64,000 nt of DNA from Lepidurus packardi (Eukaryota > Arthropoda > Branchiopoda > Notostraca > Triopsidae): assembly GCA_023053545.1 (NCBI GenBank), contig JAKZAN010000039.1:735522-799521 (forward strand), written 5' to 3'. The notes under the pieces are model-generated. The model made no database searches. It was not told where the DNA came from and was given only the letters and a program-made list of their open reading frames with translations. Shown here piece after piece: positions 46,301-59,239 of the stretch (its first letter is position 1; each line of letters opens with the position of its first letter). A program made the translations under genes and the position numbers.

Positions 46301-48949
46301 CAGTCCGTAATGTATTAATTCAGTCCGTAAGAAATTAATTCAGCCCGTAAGGAATTAATTGATTTCCTAAGGAATTAATTTGGTCCGTAAAGAATTAGTT
46401 CATTCCGTTAAGAATTAATTCAGTCTGTAAGGAATTAATTAAATCCGTAAGGAATTAATTCAGTCCGTAAAGAGTTAATTCAGTCCGTAAGGAATTAATT
46501 CAGTCCGTAAAGAAATAATTCATTCCGTAAGGAAATAATTCAGACCGTAAGGAATTAATTCAGTCCGTAAGGAATTAATTCAATCCGTAAGGAATTAATT
46601 AATTCAGTCCGTAACTAATTAATTCAGTAAGTAAGGAATTCAATCAATCATAAAGAATTAATTAAGTCCTTAAGGAATAAATTCAGTCCGCAAGGAATTA
46701 ATTCAGTCCGTAAGGAATTAATTCAGTCCGTAAGGAATTAATTCAGTCCGTAATGAATTAATTCAATCCGTAAGGAATTAATTAATTCAGTCCGTAACTA
46801 ATTAATTCAGTAAGTAAGGAATTCAATCAATCATAAAGAATTAATTCAGTCCGTAAGGAATAAATTCAGTCCGCAAGGAATTAATTCAGTCCGTAAGGAA
46901 TTAATTCAGTCCGTAAAGAAATAAATTCAGTCCCTAAGTAGTTATTTCAGTCCGTAAGGAATTAATTCAGTCCGTACGGAATTAATTCAGTCCGTAAGGA
47001 ATTAATTCATTCCGTAACTAATTAATTCAGTAAGTAAGGAATTCAATCAATCATAAAGAATTAATTCAGTCCGTAAGGAATTAATTCAGTCCGTAAGGAA
47101 TTAATTCAGTCCGTAAGGAATTAATTCAGTCCGTAAATAGTTAATTCAGTCCGTAAGAAAGTAATTCAGTCCGTAAAGAACTAATTCAGTCCGTAAGGAA
47201 TTAATTCAGTAAGTAAGGAATTAATTCATTCCGTAAGGAATTAATTCAGTCCGTAAGGAATATATTAAGTCTGTAAGAAATTTATTATGTCAGTAAGGAA
47301 TTAATTAAGTCCGTAAGGAATTAATTCAGTCCGTAAGGAACTAATTCAGTCCGTAATGTATTAATTCAGTCGGTAAGAAATTAATCCAGCCCGTAAGAAA
47401 TTAATTAATTCCCTAAGGAATTAATTTGGTCCGTAAGGAATTAATTCATTCCGTTAAGAATTAATTCAGTCTGTAAGGAATTAATTCAATCCGTAAGGAA
47501 TTAATTCAGTCCGTAAGGAATTAATTCAGTCCGTAAGGAATTAATTCAAACCGTAAGGAATTAATTCAGTCCGTAAGGAGTTAATTCAGTCTGTAAGGAA
47601 TTAATTCAGTCCGTAAGTAATTAACTCAGTCCGTAAGGAATTAATTCAGTAAGTAAGGAATTAATTCAGTCCGTAAGGAATTAATTCAGTCCGTAAGGAG
47701 TTAATTCAGTCTGTAAGAAAGTAATTCAGCCCGTAAGGAATTAATTCATTTCCTAAAGAATTAATTCAGTCCGTAAGGTATTAATTCAATCCGTAAAGAA
47801 TTAATTCAGTCCATAAGGAAAAAATTCCGTCCGTAAGGAACTAATTCAGTCCGTAATGTATTAATTCAGTCCGTAAGAAATTAATTCAGCCCGTAAGGAA
47901 TTAATTGATTCCCTAAGGAATTAATTTGGTCCGTAAAAAATTAGTTCATTCCGTTAAGAATTAATTCAGTCTGAAAGGAATTAATTAAATCCGTAAGGAA
48001 TTAATTCAGTCCGTAAAGAATTAATTCATTCCGTAAGGAACTAATTCAGTCCGTATGGAATTAATTCTGTCCTTAAACTAATTAATTCAGTCCGTAAGGA
48101 ATTAATTCAGTCCGTAAGGAATTAATTCATTCCGTAAGAAATTAATTCAGCACGTAAGGAATTAATTCATTCCCAAAGGAATTAATTCGGTCCGTAAGGA
48201 ATTAATTCATACCGTTAAGAATTAATTCAGTCCGTAAGGAATTAATTCAATCCGTAAGGAATTAATTCAGTCCGTAAGGAATTAATTCATTCCGTAAGGA
48301 ATTAATTCAGTCCGTAAGGAATATATTAAGTCTGTAAGAAATTTATTATGTCAGTAAGGAATTAATTAAGTCCGTAAGGTATTAATTCAGTCCGTAAGGA
48401 ATTAATTCATTCCGTAAGGAGTTAATTCAGTCCGTAAGAAAGTAATTCAGTCCGTAAAGAACTAATTCAGTCCGTAAGGAATTAATTCAGTCCGTAACTA
48501 ATTAATTCAGTAAGTAAGGAATTCAATCAATCATAAAGAATTAATTCAGTCCGTAAGGAATAAATTCAGTCCGCAAGGAATTAATTCAGTCCGTAAGGAA
48601 TTAATTCAGTCCGTAAGGAATTAATTCAGTCCGTAATGAATTATTTAAGTCCGTAAGGAATTAATTCAGTCCCTAAGTAGTTATTTCAGTCCGTAAGGAA
48701 TTAATTCAGTCCGTACGGAATTAATTCAGTCCGTAAGGAATTAATTCATTCCGTAAATAGTTAATTCAGTCCGTAAGAAAGTAATTCAGTCCGTAAAGAA
48801 CTAATTCAGTCCGTAAGGAATTAATTCAGTAAGTAAGGAATTAATTCATTCCGTAAGGAATTAATTCAGTCCGTAAGGAATATATTAAGTCTGTAAGAAA
48901 TTTATTATGTCAGTAAGGAATTAATTAAGTCCGTAAGGAATTAATTCAG
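43255..48949. repeat. Right-block 6-kb higher-order repeat, copy 1
   Basis: Matches 49,681-55,067. The offset is 6,426 for 43,255 to about 44,150, then 6,218 from about 44,300 (an extra stretch of roughly 208 bp here), 6,217 after a 1-bp deletion in copy 2 near 52,727, and 6,118 from 47,823. Anchors: AGTCTGAAAG (43,621 and 50,047), AGTCCATTAATTAAATAA (45,981 and 52,199), CCGTAAATAG (47,131 and 53,348). Confidence 0.8.
47022..47060 (+). repeat. Representative right-type EcoRI box (20+19 bp)
   Basis: TTAATTCAGTAAGTAAGGAA is followed by the 19-bp TTCAATCAATCATAAAGAA, containing GAATTC at the joint. It differs from the left-type box by GTAAGTAAGG and CATAAAG. It recurs throughout 24.8-64 kb, often directly after a GTAACTAATT monomer. 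Confidence 0.9.
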
Positions 48950-49680
48950 TCCGTAAGGAACTAATTCAGTCCGTAATGTATTAATTCAGTCGGTAAGAAA
49001 TTAATCCAGCCCGTAAGAAATTAATTAATTCCCTAAGGAATTAATTTGGTCCGTAAGGAATTAATTCATTCCGTTAAGAATTAATTCAGTCTGTAAGGAA
49101 TTAATTCAATCCGTAAGGAATTAATTCAGTCCGTAAGGAATTAATTCAGTCCGTAAGGAATTAATTCAAACCGTAAGGAATTAATTCAATCCGTAAGGAA
49201 TTAATTCAGTCCGTAAAGAATTAATTCAGTCCGTAAGGAATTAATTCAATCCGTAATGAATTAATTCAGTCCATTAATTAATTAATTCAGTCCGTAAGGA
49301 ATTAATTCAGTCCCTAAGTAATTAATTCAGTAAGTAAGGAATTAATTCAGTCCGTAAGGAATTAATTCAGTCCGTAACTAATTAATTCAGTAAGTAAGGA
49401 ATTCAATCAATCATAAAGAATTAATTCAGTCCGTAAGGAATAGATTCAGTCCGCAAGGAATTAATTCAGTCCGTAAGGAATTAATTCAGTCCGTAAGGAA
49501 TTAATTCAGTCCGTAATGAATTATTTAAGTCCGTAAGGAATTAATTCAGTGACTAAGTAGTTATTTCAGTCCGTAAGGAATTAATTCAGTCCGTACGGAA
49601 TTAATTCAGTCCGTAAGGAATTAATTCATTCCGTAACTAATTAATTCAGTAAGTAAGGAATTCAATCAATCATAAAGAAT

Positions 49681-52600
49681 TAATTCAGTCCGTAAGGAAT
49701 TAATTCATTCCGTAAGGAGTTAATTCAGTCCGTAAGAAAGTAATTCAGTCCGTAAAGAACTAATTCAGTCCGTAAGGAATTAATTCAGTAAGTAAGGAAT
49801 TAATTCATTCCGTAAGGAATTAATTCAGTCCGTAAGGAATATATTAAGTCTGTAAGAAATTTATTATGTCAGTAAGGAATTAATTAAGTCCGTAAGGAAA
49901 TAATTCAGTCCGTAAGGAACTAATTCAGTCCGTAATGTATTAATTCAGTCGGTAAGAAATTGATCCAGCCCGTAAGAAATTAATTAATTCCCTAAGGAAT
50001 TAATTTGGTCCGTAAGGAATTAATTCGTTCCGTTAAGAATTAATTCAGTCTGAAAGGAATTAATTCAATCAGTAAGGAATTAATTCAGTCCGTAAGGAAT
50101 TAATTCAGTCCGTAAGGAATTAATTCAAACCGTAAGGAATTAATTCAATCCGTAAGGAATTAATTCAGTCCGTAAAGAATTAATTCAGTCCGTAAGGAAT
50201 TAATTCAATCCGTAATGAATTAATTCAGTCCATTAATTAATTAATTCAGTACGTAAGGAATTAATTCAGTCCGTAAGGAATTAATTCAGTCTGTAAGGAA
50301 TTAATTCAGACCGTAAGTAATTAACTCAGTCCGTAAGGAATTAATTCAGTAAGTAAGGAATTAAGTCAGTCCGTAAGGAATTAATTCAGTCCGTAAGGAG
50401 TTAATTCAGTCTGTAAGAAAGTAATTCAGCCCGTAAGGAATTAATTCATGAATTAATTCAGTCCGTAAGGTATTAATTCAATCCGTAAAGAATTAATTCA
50501 GTCCATAAGGAAAAAATTCAGTCCGTAAGGAACTAATTCAGTCCGTAATGTATTAATTCAGTCCGTAAGAAATTAATTCAGCCCGTAAGGAATTAATTGA
50601 TTCCCTAAGGAATTAATTTGGTCCGTAAAGAATTAGTTCATTCCGTTAAGAATTAATTCAGTCTGTAAGGAATTAATTAAATCCGTAAGGAATTAATTCA
50701 GTCCGTAAAGAGTTAATTCAGTCCGTAAGGAATTAATTCAGTCCGTAAAGAATTAATTCATTCCGTAAGGAACTAATTCAGTCCGTATGGAATTAATTCA
50801 GTCCTTAAACTAATTAATTCAGTCCGTAAGGAATTAATTCAGTCCGTAAGGAATTAATTCATTCCGTAAGAAATTAATTCAGCACGTAAAGAATTAATTC
50901 ATTCCCAAAGGAATTAATTCGGTCCGTAAGGAATTAATTCATACCGTTAAGAATTAATTCAGTCCGTAAGGAATTAATTCAATCCGTAAGGAATTAATTC
51001 AGTCCGTAAGGAATTAATACATTCCGTAAGGAATTAATTCAGTCCGTAAGGAATATATTAAGTCTGTAAGAAATTTATTATGTCAGTAAGGAATTAATTA
51101 AGTCCGTAAGGAATTAATTCAGTCCGTAAGGAATTAATTCATTCCGTAAGGAGTTAATTCAGTCCGTAAGAAAGTAATTCAGTCCGTAAAGAACTAATTC
51201 AGTCCGTAAGGAATTAATTCATTCCGTAAGGAATTAATTAAGTCCGTAATGAATTAATTCAGTCCGTAAGGAATTAATTCAGTCCCTAAGTAATTAATTC
51301 AGTAAGTAAGGAATTAATTCAGTCCGTAAGGAATTAATTCAGTCCGTAACTAATTAATTCAGTAAGTAAGGAATTCAATCAATCATAAAGAATTAATTCA
51401 GTCCGTAAGGAATAAATTCAGTCCGCAAGGAATTAATTCAGTCCGTAAGGAATTAATTCAGTCCGTAAGGAATTAATTCAGTCCGTAATGAATTATTTAA
51501 GTCCGTAAGGAATTAATTCAGTCCCTAAGTAGTTATTTCAGTCCGTAAGGAATTAATTCAGTCCGTACGGAATTAATTCAGTCCGTAAGGAATTAATTCA
51601 TTCCGTAACTAATTAATTCAGTAAGTAAGGATTTCAATCAATCATAAAGAATTAATTCAGTCCGTAAGGAATTAATTCATTCCGTAAATAGTTAATTCAG
51701 TCCGTAAGAAAGTAATTCAGTCCGTAAAGAACTAATTCAGTCCGTAAGGAATTAATTCAGTAAGTAAGGAATTAATTCATTCCGTAAGGAATTAATTCAG
51801 TCCGTAAGGAATATATTAAGTCTGTAAGAAATTTATTATGTCAGTAAGGAATTAATTAAGTCCGTAAGGAATTAATTAAGTCCGTAAGGAACTAATTCAG
51901 TCCGTAATGTATTAATTCAGTCGGTAAGAAATTAATCCAGCCCGTAAGAAATTAATTAATTCCCTAAGTAATTAATTTGGTCCGTAAGGAATTAATTCAT
52001 TCCGTTAAGAATTAATTCAGTCTGTAAGGATTTAATTCAATCCGTAAGGAATTAATTCAGTCCGTAAGGAATTAATTCAGTCCGTAAGGAATTAATTCAA
52101 ACCGTAAGGAATTAATTCAATCCGTAAGGAATTAATTCAGTCCGTAAAGAATTAATTCAGTCCGTAAGGAATTAATTCAATCCGTAATGAATTAATTCAG
52201 TCCATTAATTAAATAATTCAGTACGTAAGGAATTAATTCAGTCCGTAAGGAATTAATTCAGTCTGTAAGGAATTAATTCAGACCGTAAGTAATTAACTCA
52301 GTCCGTAAGGAATTAATTCAGTAAGTAAGGAATTAATTCAGTCCGTAAGGAATTAATTCAGTCCGTAAGGAGTTAATTCAGTCTGTAAGAAAGTAATTCA
52401 GCCCGTAAGGAATTAATTCATTTCCTAAGGAATTAATTCAGTCCGTAAGGTATTAATTCAATCCGTAAAGAATTAATTCAGTCCATAAGGAAAAAATTCA
52501 GTCCGTAAGGAACTAATTCAGTCCGTAATGTATTAATTCAGTCCGTAAGAAATTAATTCAGCCCGTAAGGAATTAATTGATTTCCTAAGGAATTAATTTG

Positions 52601-55067
52601 GTCCGTAAAGAATTAGTTCATTCCGTTAAGAATTAATTCAGTCTGTAAGGAATTAATTAAATCCGTAAGGAATTAATTCAGTCCGTAAAGAGTTAATTCA
52701 GTCCGTAAGGAATTAATTCAGTCCGTAAGAATTAATTCATTCCGTAAGGAAATAATTCAGACCGTAAGGAATTAATTCAGTCCGTAAGGAATTAATTCAA
52801 TCCGTAAGGAATTAATTAATTCAGTCCGTAACTAATTAATTCAGTAAGTAAGGAATTCAATCAATCATAAAGAATTAATTAAGTCCTTAAGGAATAAATT
52901 CAGTCCGCAAGGAATTAATTCAGTCCGTAAGGAATTAATTCAGTCCGTAAGGAATTAATTCAGTCCGTAATGAATTAATTCAATCCGTAAGGAATTAATT
53001 AATTCAGTCCGTAACTAATTAATTCAGTAAGTAAGGAATTCAATCAATCATAAAGAATTAATTCAGTCCGTAAGGAATAAATTCAGTCCGCAAGGAATTA
53101 ATTCAGTCCGTAAGGAATTAATTCAGTCCGTAAAGAAATAAATTCAGTCCCTAAGTAGTTATTTCAGTCCGTAAGGAATTAATTCAGTCCGTACGGAATT
53201 AATTCAGTCCGTAAGGAATTAATTCATTCCGTAACTAATTAATTCAGTAAGTAAGGAATTCAATCAATCATAAAGAATTAATTCAGTCCGTAAGGAATTA
53301 ATTCAGTCCGTAAGGAATTAATTCAGTCCGTAAGGAATTAATTCATTCCGTAAATAGTTAATTCAGTCCGTAAGAAAGTAATTCAGTCCGTAAAGAACTA
53401 ATTCAGTCCGTAAGGAATTAATTCAGTAAGTAAGGAATTAATTCATTCCGTAAGGAATTAATTCAGTCCGTAAGGAATATATTAAGTCTGTAAGAAATTT
53501 ATTATGTCAGTAAGGAATTAATTAAGTCCGTAAGGAATTAATTCAGTCCGTAAGGAACTAATTCAGTCCGTAATGTATTAATTCAGTCGGTAAGAAATTA
53601 ATCCAGCCCGTAAGAAATTAATTAATTCCCTAAGGAATTAATTTGGTCCGTAAGGAATTAATTCATTCCGTTAAGAATTAATTCAGTCTGTAAGGAATTA
53701 ATTCAATCCGTAAGGAATTAATTCAGTCCGTAAGGAATTAATTCAGTCCGTAAGGAATTAATTCAAACCGTAAGGAATTAATTCAATCCGTAAGGAATTA
53801 ATTCAGTCCGTAAAGAATTAATTCAAACCGTAAGGAATTAATTCAATCCGTAAGGAATTAATTCAGTCCGTAAATAATTAATTCAGTCCGTAAGGAATTA
53901 ATTCAGTCCGTAAAGAATTAATTCAGTCCATTAATTAATTAATTCCGTCCGTAAGGAACTAATTCAGTCCGTAATGTATTAATTCAGTCCGTAAGAAATT
54001 AATTCAGCCCGTAAGGAATTAATTGATTCCCTAAGGAATTAATTTGGTCCGTAAAGAATTAGTTCATTCCGTTAAGAATTAATTCAGTCTGAAAGGAATT
54101 AATTAAATCCGTAAGGAATTAATTCAGTCCGTAAAGAATTAATTCATTCCGTAAGGAACTAATTCAGTCCGTATGGAATTAATTCAGTCCTTAAACTAAT
54201 TAATTCAGTCCGTAAGGAATTAATTCAGTCCGTAAGGAATTAATTCATTCCGTAAGAAATTAATTCAGCACGTAAGGAATTAATTCATTCCCAAAGGAAT
54301 TAATTCGGTCCGTAAGGAATTAATTCATACCGTTAAGAATTAATTCAGTCCGTAAGGAATTAATTCAATCCGTAAGGAATTAATTCAGTCCGTAAGGAAT
54401 TAATTCATTCCGTAAGGAATTAATTCAGTCCGTAAGGAATATATTAAGTCTGTAAGAAATTTATTATGTCAGTAAGGAATTAATTAAGTCCGTAAGGTAT
54501 TAATTCAGTCCGTAAGGAATTAATTCATTCCGTAAGGAGTTAATTCAGTCCGTAAGAAAGTAATTCAGTCCGTAAAGAACTAATTCAGTCCGTAAGGAAT
54601 TAATTCAGTCCGTAACTAATTAATTCAGTAAGTAAGGAATTCAATCAATCATAAAGAATTAATTCAGTCCGTAAGGAATAAATTCAGTCCGCAAGGAATT
54701 AATTCAGTCCGTAAGGAATTAATTCAGTCCGTAAGGAATTAATTCAGTCCGTAATGAATTATTTAAGTCCGTAAGGAATTAATTCAGTCCCTAAGTAGTT
54801 ATTTCAGTCCGTAAGGAATTAATTCAGTCCGTACGGAATTAATTCAGTCCGTAAGGAATTAATTCATTCCGTAAATAGTTAATTCAGTCCGTAAGAAAGT
54901 AATTCAGTCCGTAAAGAACTAATTCAGTCCGTAAGGAATTAATTCAGTAAGTAAGGAATTAATTCATTCCGTAAGGAATTAATTCAGTCCGTAAGGAATA
55001 TATTAAGTCTGTAAGAAATTTATTATGTCAGTAAGGAATTAATTAAGTCCGTAAGGAATTAATTCAT
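49681..55067. repeat. Right-block 6-kb higher-order repeat, copy 2
   Basis: Second copy of 43,255-48,949, separated from it by about 730 bp of related monomers. It carries private changes: a GTCCGTAAGAATT deletion near 52,727, a fused CATGAATTAATTC near 50,448, and a replaced internal stretch around 53,775-53,940. Confidence 0.8.
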
Positions 55068-58000
55068 TCCGTAAGGAGTTAATTCAGTCCGTAAGAAAGT
55101 AATTCAGTCCGTAAAGAACTAATTCAGTCCGTAAGGAATTAATTCAGTCCGTAACTAATTAATTCAGTAAGTAAGGAATTCAATCAATCATAAAGAATTA
55201 ATTCAGTCCGTAAGGAATAAATTCAGTCCGCAAGGAATTAATTCAGTCCGTAAGGAATTAATTCAGTCCGTAAGGAATTAATTCAGTCCGTAATGAATTA
55301 TTTAAGTCCGTAAGGAATTAATTCAGTCCCTAAGTAGTTATTTCAGTCCGTAAGGAATTAATTCAGTCCGTACGGAATTAATTCAGTCCGTAAGGAATTA
55401 ATTCATTCCGTAAATAGTTAATTCAGTCCGTAAGAAAGTAATTCAGTCCGTAAAGAACTAATTCAGTCCGTAAGGAATTAATTCAGTAAGTAAGGAATTA
55501 ATTCATTCCGTAAGGAATTAATTCAGTCCGTAAGGAATATATTAAGTCTGTAAGAAATTTATTATGTCAGTAAGGAATTAATTAAGTCCGTAAGGAATTA
55601 ATTCAGTCCGTAAGGAACTAATTCAGTCCGTAATGTATTAATTCAGTCGGTAAGAAATTAATCCAGCCCGTAAGAAATTAATTAATTCCCTAAGGAATTA
55701 ATTTGGTCCGTAAGGAATTAATTCATTCCGTTAAGAATTAATTCAGTCTGTAAGGAATTAATTCAATCCGTAAGGAATTAATTCAGTCCGTAAGGAATTA
55801 ATTCAGTCCGTAAGGAATTAATTCAAACCGTAAGGAATTAATTCAATCCGTAAGGAATTAATTCAGTCCGTAAAGAATTAATTCAGTCCGTAAGGAATTA
55901 ATTCAATCCGTAATGAATTAATTCAGTCCATTAATTAATTAATTCAGTACGTAAGGAATTAATTCAGTCCGTAAGGAATTAATTCAGTCTGTAAGGAATT
56001 AATTCAGACCGTAAGTAATTAACTCAGTCCGTAAGGAATTAATTCAGTAAGTAAGGAATTAATTCAGTCCGTAAGGAATTAATTCAGTCCGTAATGAGTT
56101 AATTCAGTCTGTAAGAAAGTAATTCAGCCCGTAAGGAAATAATTCATTTCCTAAGGAATTAATTCAGTCCGTAAGGTATTAATTCAATCCGTAAAGAATT
56201 AATTCAGTCCATAAGGAAAAAATTCAGTCCGTAAGGAACTAATTCAGTCCGTAATGTATTAATTCAGTCCGTAAGAAATTAATTCAGCCCGTAAGGAATT
56301 AATTGATTCCCTAAGGAATTAATTTGGTCCGTAAAGAATTAGTTCATTCCGTTAAGAATTAATTCAGTCTGTAAGGAATTAATTAAATCTGTAAGGAATT
56401 AATTCAGTCCGTAAAGAGTTAATTCAGTCCGTAAGGAATTAATTCAGTCCGTAACTAATTAATTCAGTAAGTAAGGAATTCAATCAATCATAAAGAATTA
56501 ATTCAGTCCGTAAGGAATTAATTCAGTCCGTAAGGAATTAATTCAGTCCGTAAGGAATTAATTCATTCCGTAAATAGTTAATTCAGTCCGTAAGAAAGTA
56601 ATTCAGTCCGTAAAGAACTAATTCAGTCCGTAAGGAATTAATTCAGTAAGTAAGGAATTAATTCATTCCGTAAGGAATTAATTCAGTCCGTAAGGAATAT
56701 ATTAAGTCTGTAAGAAATTTATTATGTCAGTAAGGAATTAATTCAGTCCGTAAGGAATTAATTCAGTCCGTAAGGAACTAATTCAGTCCGTAATGTATTA
56801 ATTCAGTCGGTAAGAAATTAATTCAGTCCGTAAGGAATTAATTCATTCCGTAAGGAATTAATTCAGTCCGTAAGGAATATATTAAGTCTGTAAGAAATTT
56901 ATTATGTCAGTAAGGAATTAATTAAGTCCGTAAGGTATTAATTCAGTCCGTAAGGAATTAATTCATTCCGTAAGGAGTTAATTCAGTCCGTAAGAAAGTA
57001 ATTCAGTCCGTAAAGAACTAATTCAGTCCGTAAGGAATTAATTCAGTCCGTAACTAATTAATTCAGTAAGTAAGGAATTCAATCAATCATAAAGAATTAA
57101 TTCAGTCCGTAAGGAATAAATTCAGTCCGCAAGGAATTAATTCAGTCCGTAAGGAATTAATTCAGTCCGTAAGGAATTAATTCAGTCCGTAATGAATTAT
57201 TTAAGTCCGTAAGGAATTAATTCAGTCCCTAAGTAGTTATTTCAGTCCGTAAGGAATTAATTCAGTCCGTACGGAATTAATTCAGTCCGTAAGGAATTAA
57301 TTCATTCCGTAAATAGTTAATTCAGTCCGTAAGAAAGTAATTCAGTCCGTAAAGAACTAATTCAGTCCGTAAGGAATTAATTCAGTAAGTAAGGAATTAA
57401 TTCATTCCGTAAGGAATTAATTCAGTCCGTAAGGAATATATTAAGTCTGTAAGAAATTTATTATGTCAGTAAGGAATTAATTAAGTCCGTAAGGAATTAA
57501 TTCATTCCGTAAGGAGTTAATTCAGTCCGTAAGAAAGTAATTCAGTCCGTAAAGAACTAATTCAGTCCGTAAGGAATTAATTCAGTCCGTAACTAATTAA
57601 TTCAGTAAGTAAGGAATTCAATCAATCATAAAGAATTAATTCAGTCCGTAAGGAATAAATTCAGTCCGCAAGGAATTAATTCAGTCCGTAAGGAATTAAT
57701 TCAGTCCGTAAGGAATTAATTCAGTCCGTAATGAATTATTTAAGTCCGTAAGGAATTAATTCAGTCCCTAAGTAGTTATTTCAGTCCGTAAGGAATTAAT
57801 TCAGTCCGTACGGAATTAATTCAGTCCGTAAGGAATTAATTCATTCCGTAAATAGTTAATTCAGTCCGTAAGAAAGTAATTCAGTCCGTAAAGAACTAAT
57901 TCAGTCCGTAAGGAATTAATTCAGTAAGTAAGGAATTAATTCATTCCGTAAGGAATTAATTCAGTCCGTAAGGAATATATTAAGTCTGTAAGAAATTTAT

Positions 58001-58890
58001 TATGTCAGTAAGGAATTAATTAAGTCCGTAAGGAATTAATTCAGTCCGTAAGGAACTAATTCAGTCCGTAATGTATTAATTCAGTCGGTAAGAAATTAAT
58101 CCAGCCCGTAAGAAATTAATTAATTCCCTAAGGAATTAATTTGGTCCGTAAGGAATTAATTCATTCCGTTAAGAATTAATTCAGTCTGTAAGGAATTAAT
58201 TCAATCCGTAAGGAATTAATTCAGTCCGTAAGGAATTAATTCAGTCCGTAAGGAATTAATTCAAACCGTAAGGAATTAATTCAATCCGTAAGGAATTAAT
58301 TCAGTCCGTAAAGAATTAATTCAGTCCGTAAGGAATTAATTCAATCCGTAATGAATTAATTCAGTCCATTAATTAATTAATTCAGTACGTAAGGAATTAA
58401 TTCAGTCCGTAAGGAATTAATTCAGTCTGTAAGGAATTAATTCAGACCGTAAGTAATTAACTCAGTCCGTAAGGAATTAATTCAGTAAGTAAGGAATTAA
58501 TTCAGTCCGTAAGGAATTAATTCAGTCCGTAATGAGTTAATTCAGTCTGTAAGAAAGTAATTCAGCCCGTAAGGAATTAATTCATTTCCTAAGGAATTAA
58601 TTCAGTCCGTAAGGTATTAATTCAATCCGTAAAGAATTAATTCAGTCCATAAGGAAAAAATTCAGTCCGTAAGGAACTAATTCAGTCCGTAATGTATTAA
58701 TTCAGTCCGTAAGAAATTAATTCAGCCCGTAAGGAATTAATTGATTCCCTAAGGAATTAATTTGGTCCGTAAAGAATTAGTTCATTCCGTTAAGAATTAA
58801 TTCAGTCTGTAAGGAATTAATTAAATCCGTAAGGAATTAATTCAGTCCGTAAAGAGTTAATTCAGTCCGTAAGGAATTAATTCAGTCCGT
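54390..58890. repeat. 2.44-kb tandem duplication with nested 539-bp unit
   Basis: About 54,390-56,452 equals 56,828-58,890 at a constant offset of 2,438: TCCGTAACTAATT at 54,609 and 57,047, and again at 55,148 and 57,586, and TCCATTAATTAATT at 55,927 and 58,365. Inside each copy the segment from GTAACTAATT repeats after 539 bases. That is 27 monomers minus one base, the missing base coming from the 19-bp box. Confidence 0.82.
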
Positions 58891-59239
58891 AAAGAATTAA
58901 TTCATTCCGTAAGGAATTAATTCAGTCCGTAAGGAATTAATTCAGTCCGTAATGAATTAATTCAATCCGTAAGGAATTAATTAATTCAGTCCGTAACTAA
59001 TTAATTCAGTAAGTAAGGAATTCAATCAATCATAAGGAATTAATTCAGTCCGTAAGGAATAAATTCAGTCCGCAAGGAATTAATTCAGTCCGTAAGGAAT
59101 TAATTCAGTCCGTAAGGAATTAATTCAGTCCGTAATGAATTATTTCAATCCGTAAGGAATTAATTAATTCAGTCCGTAACTAATTAATTCAGTAAGTAAG
59201 GAATTCAATCAATCATAAAGAATTAATTCAGTACGTAAG

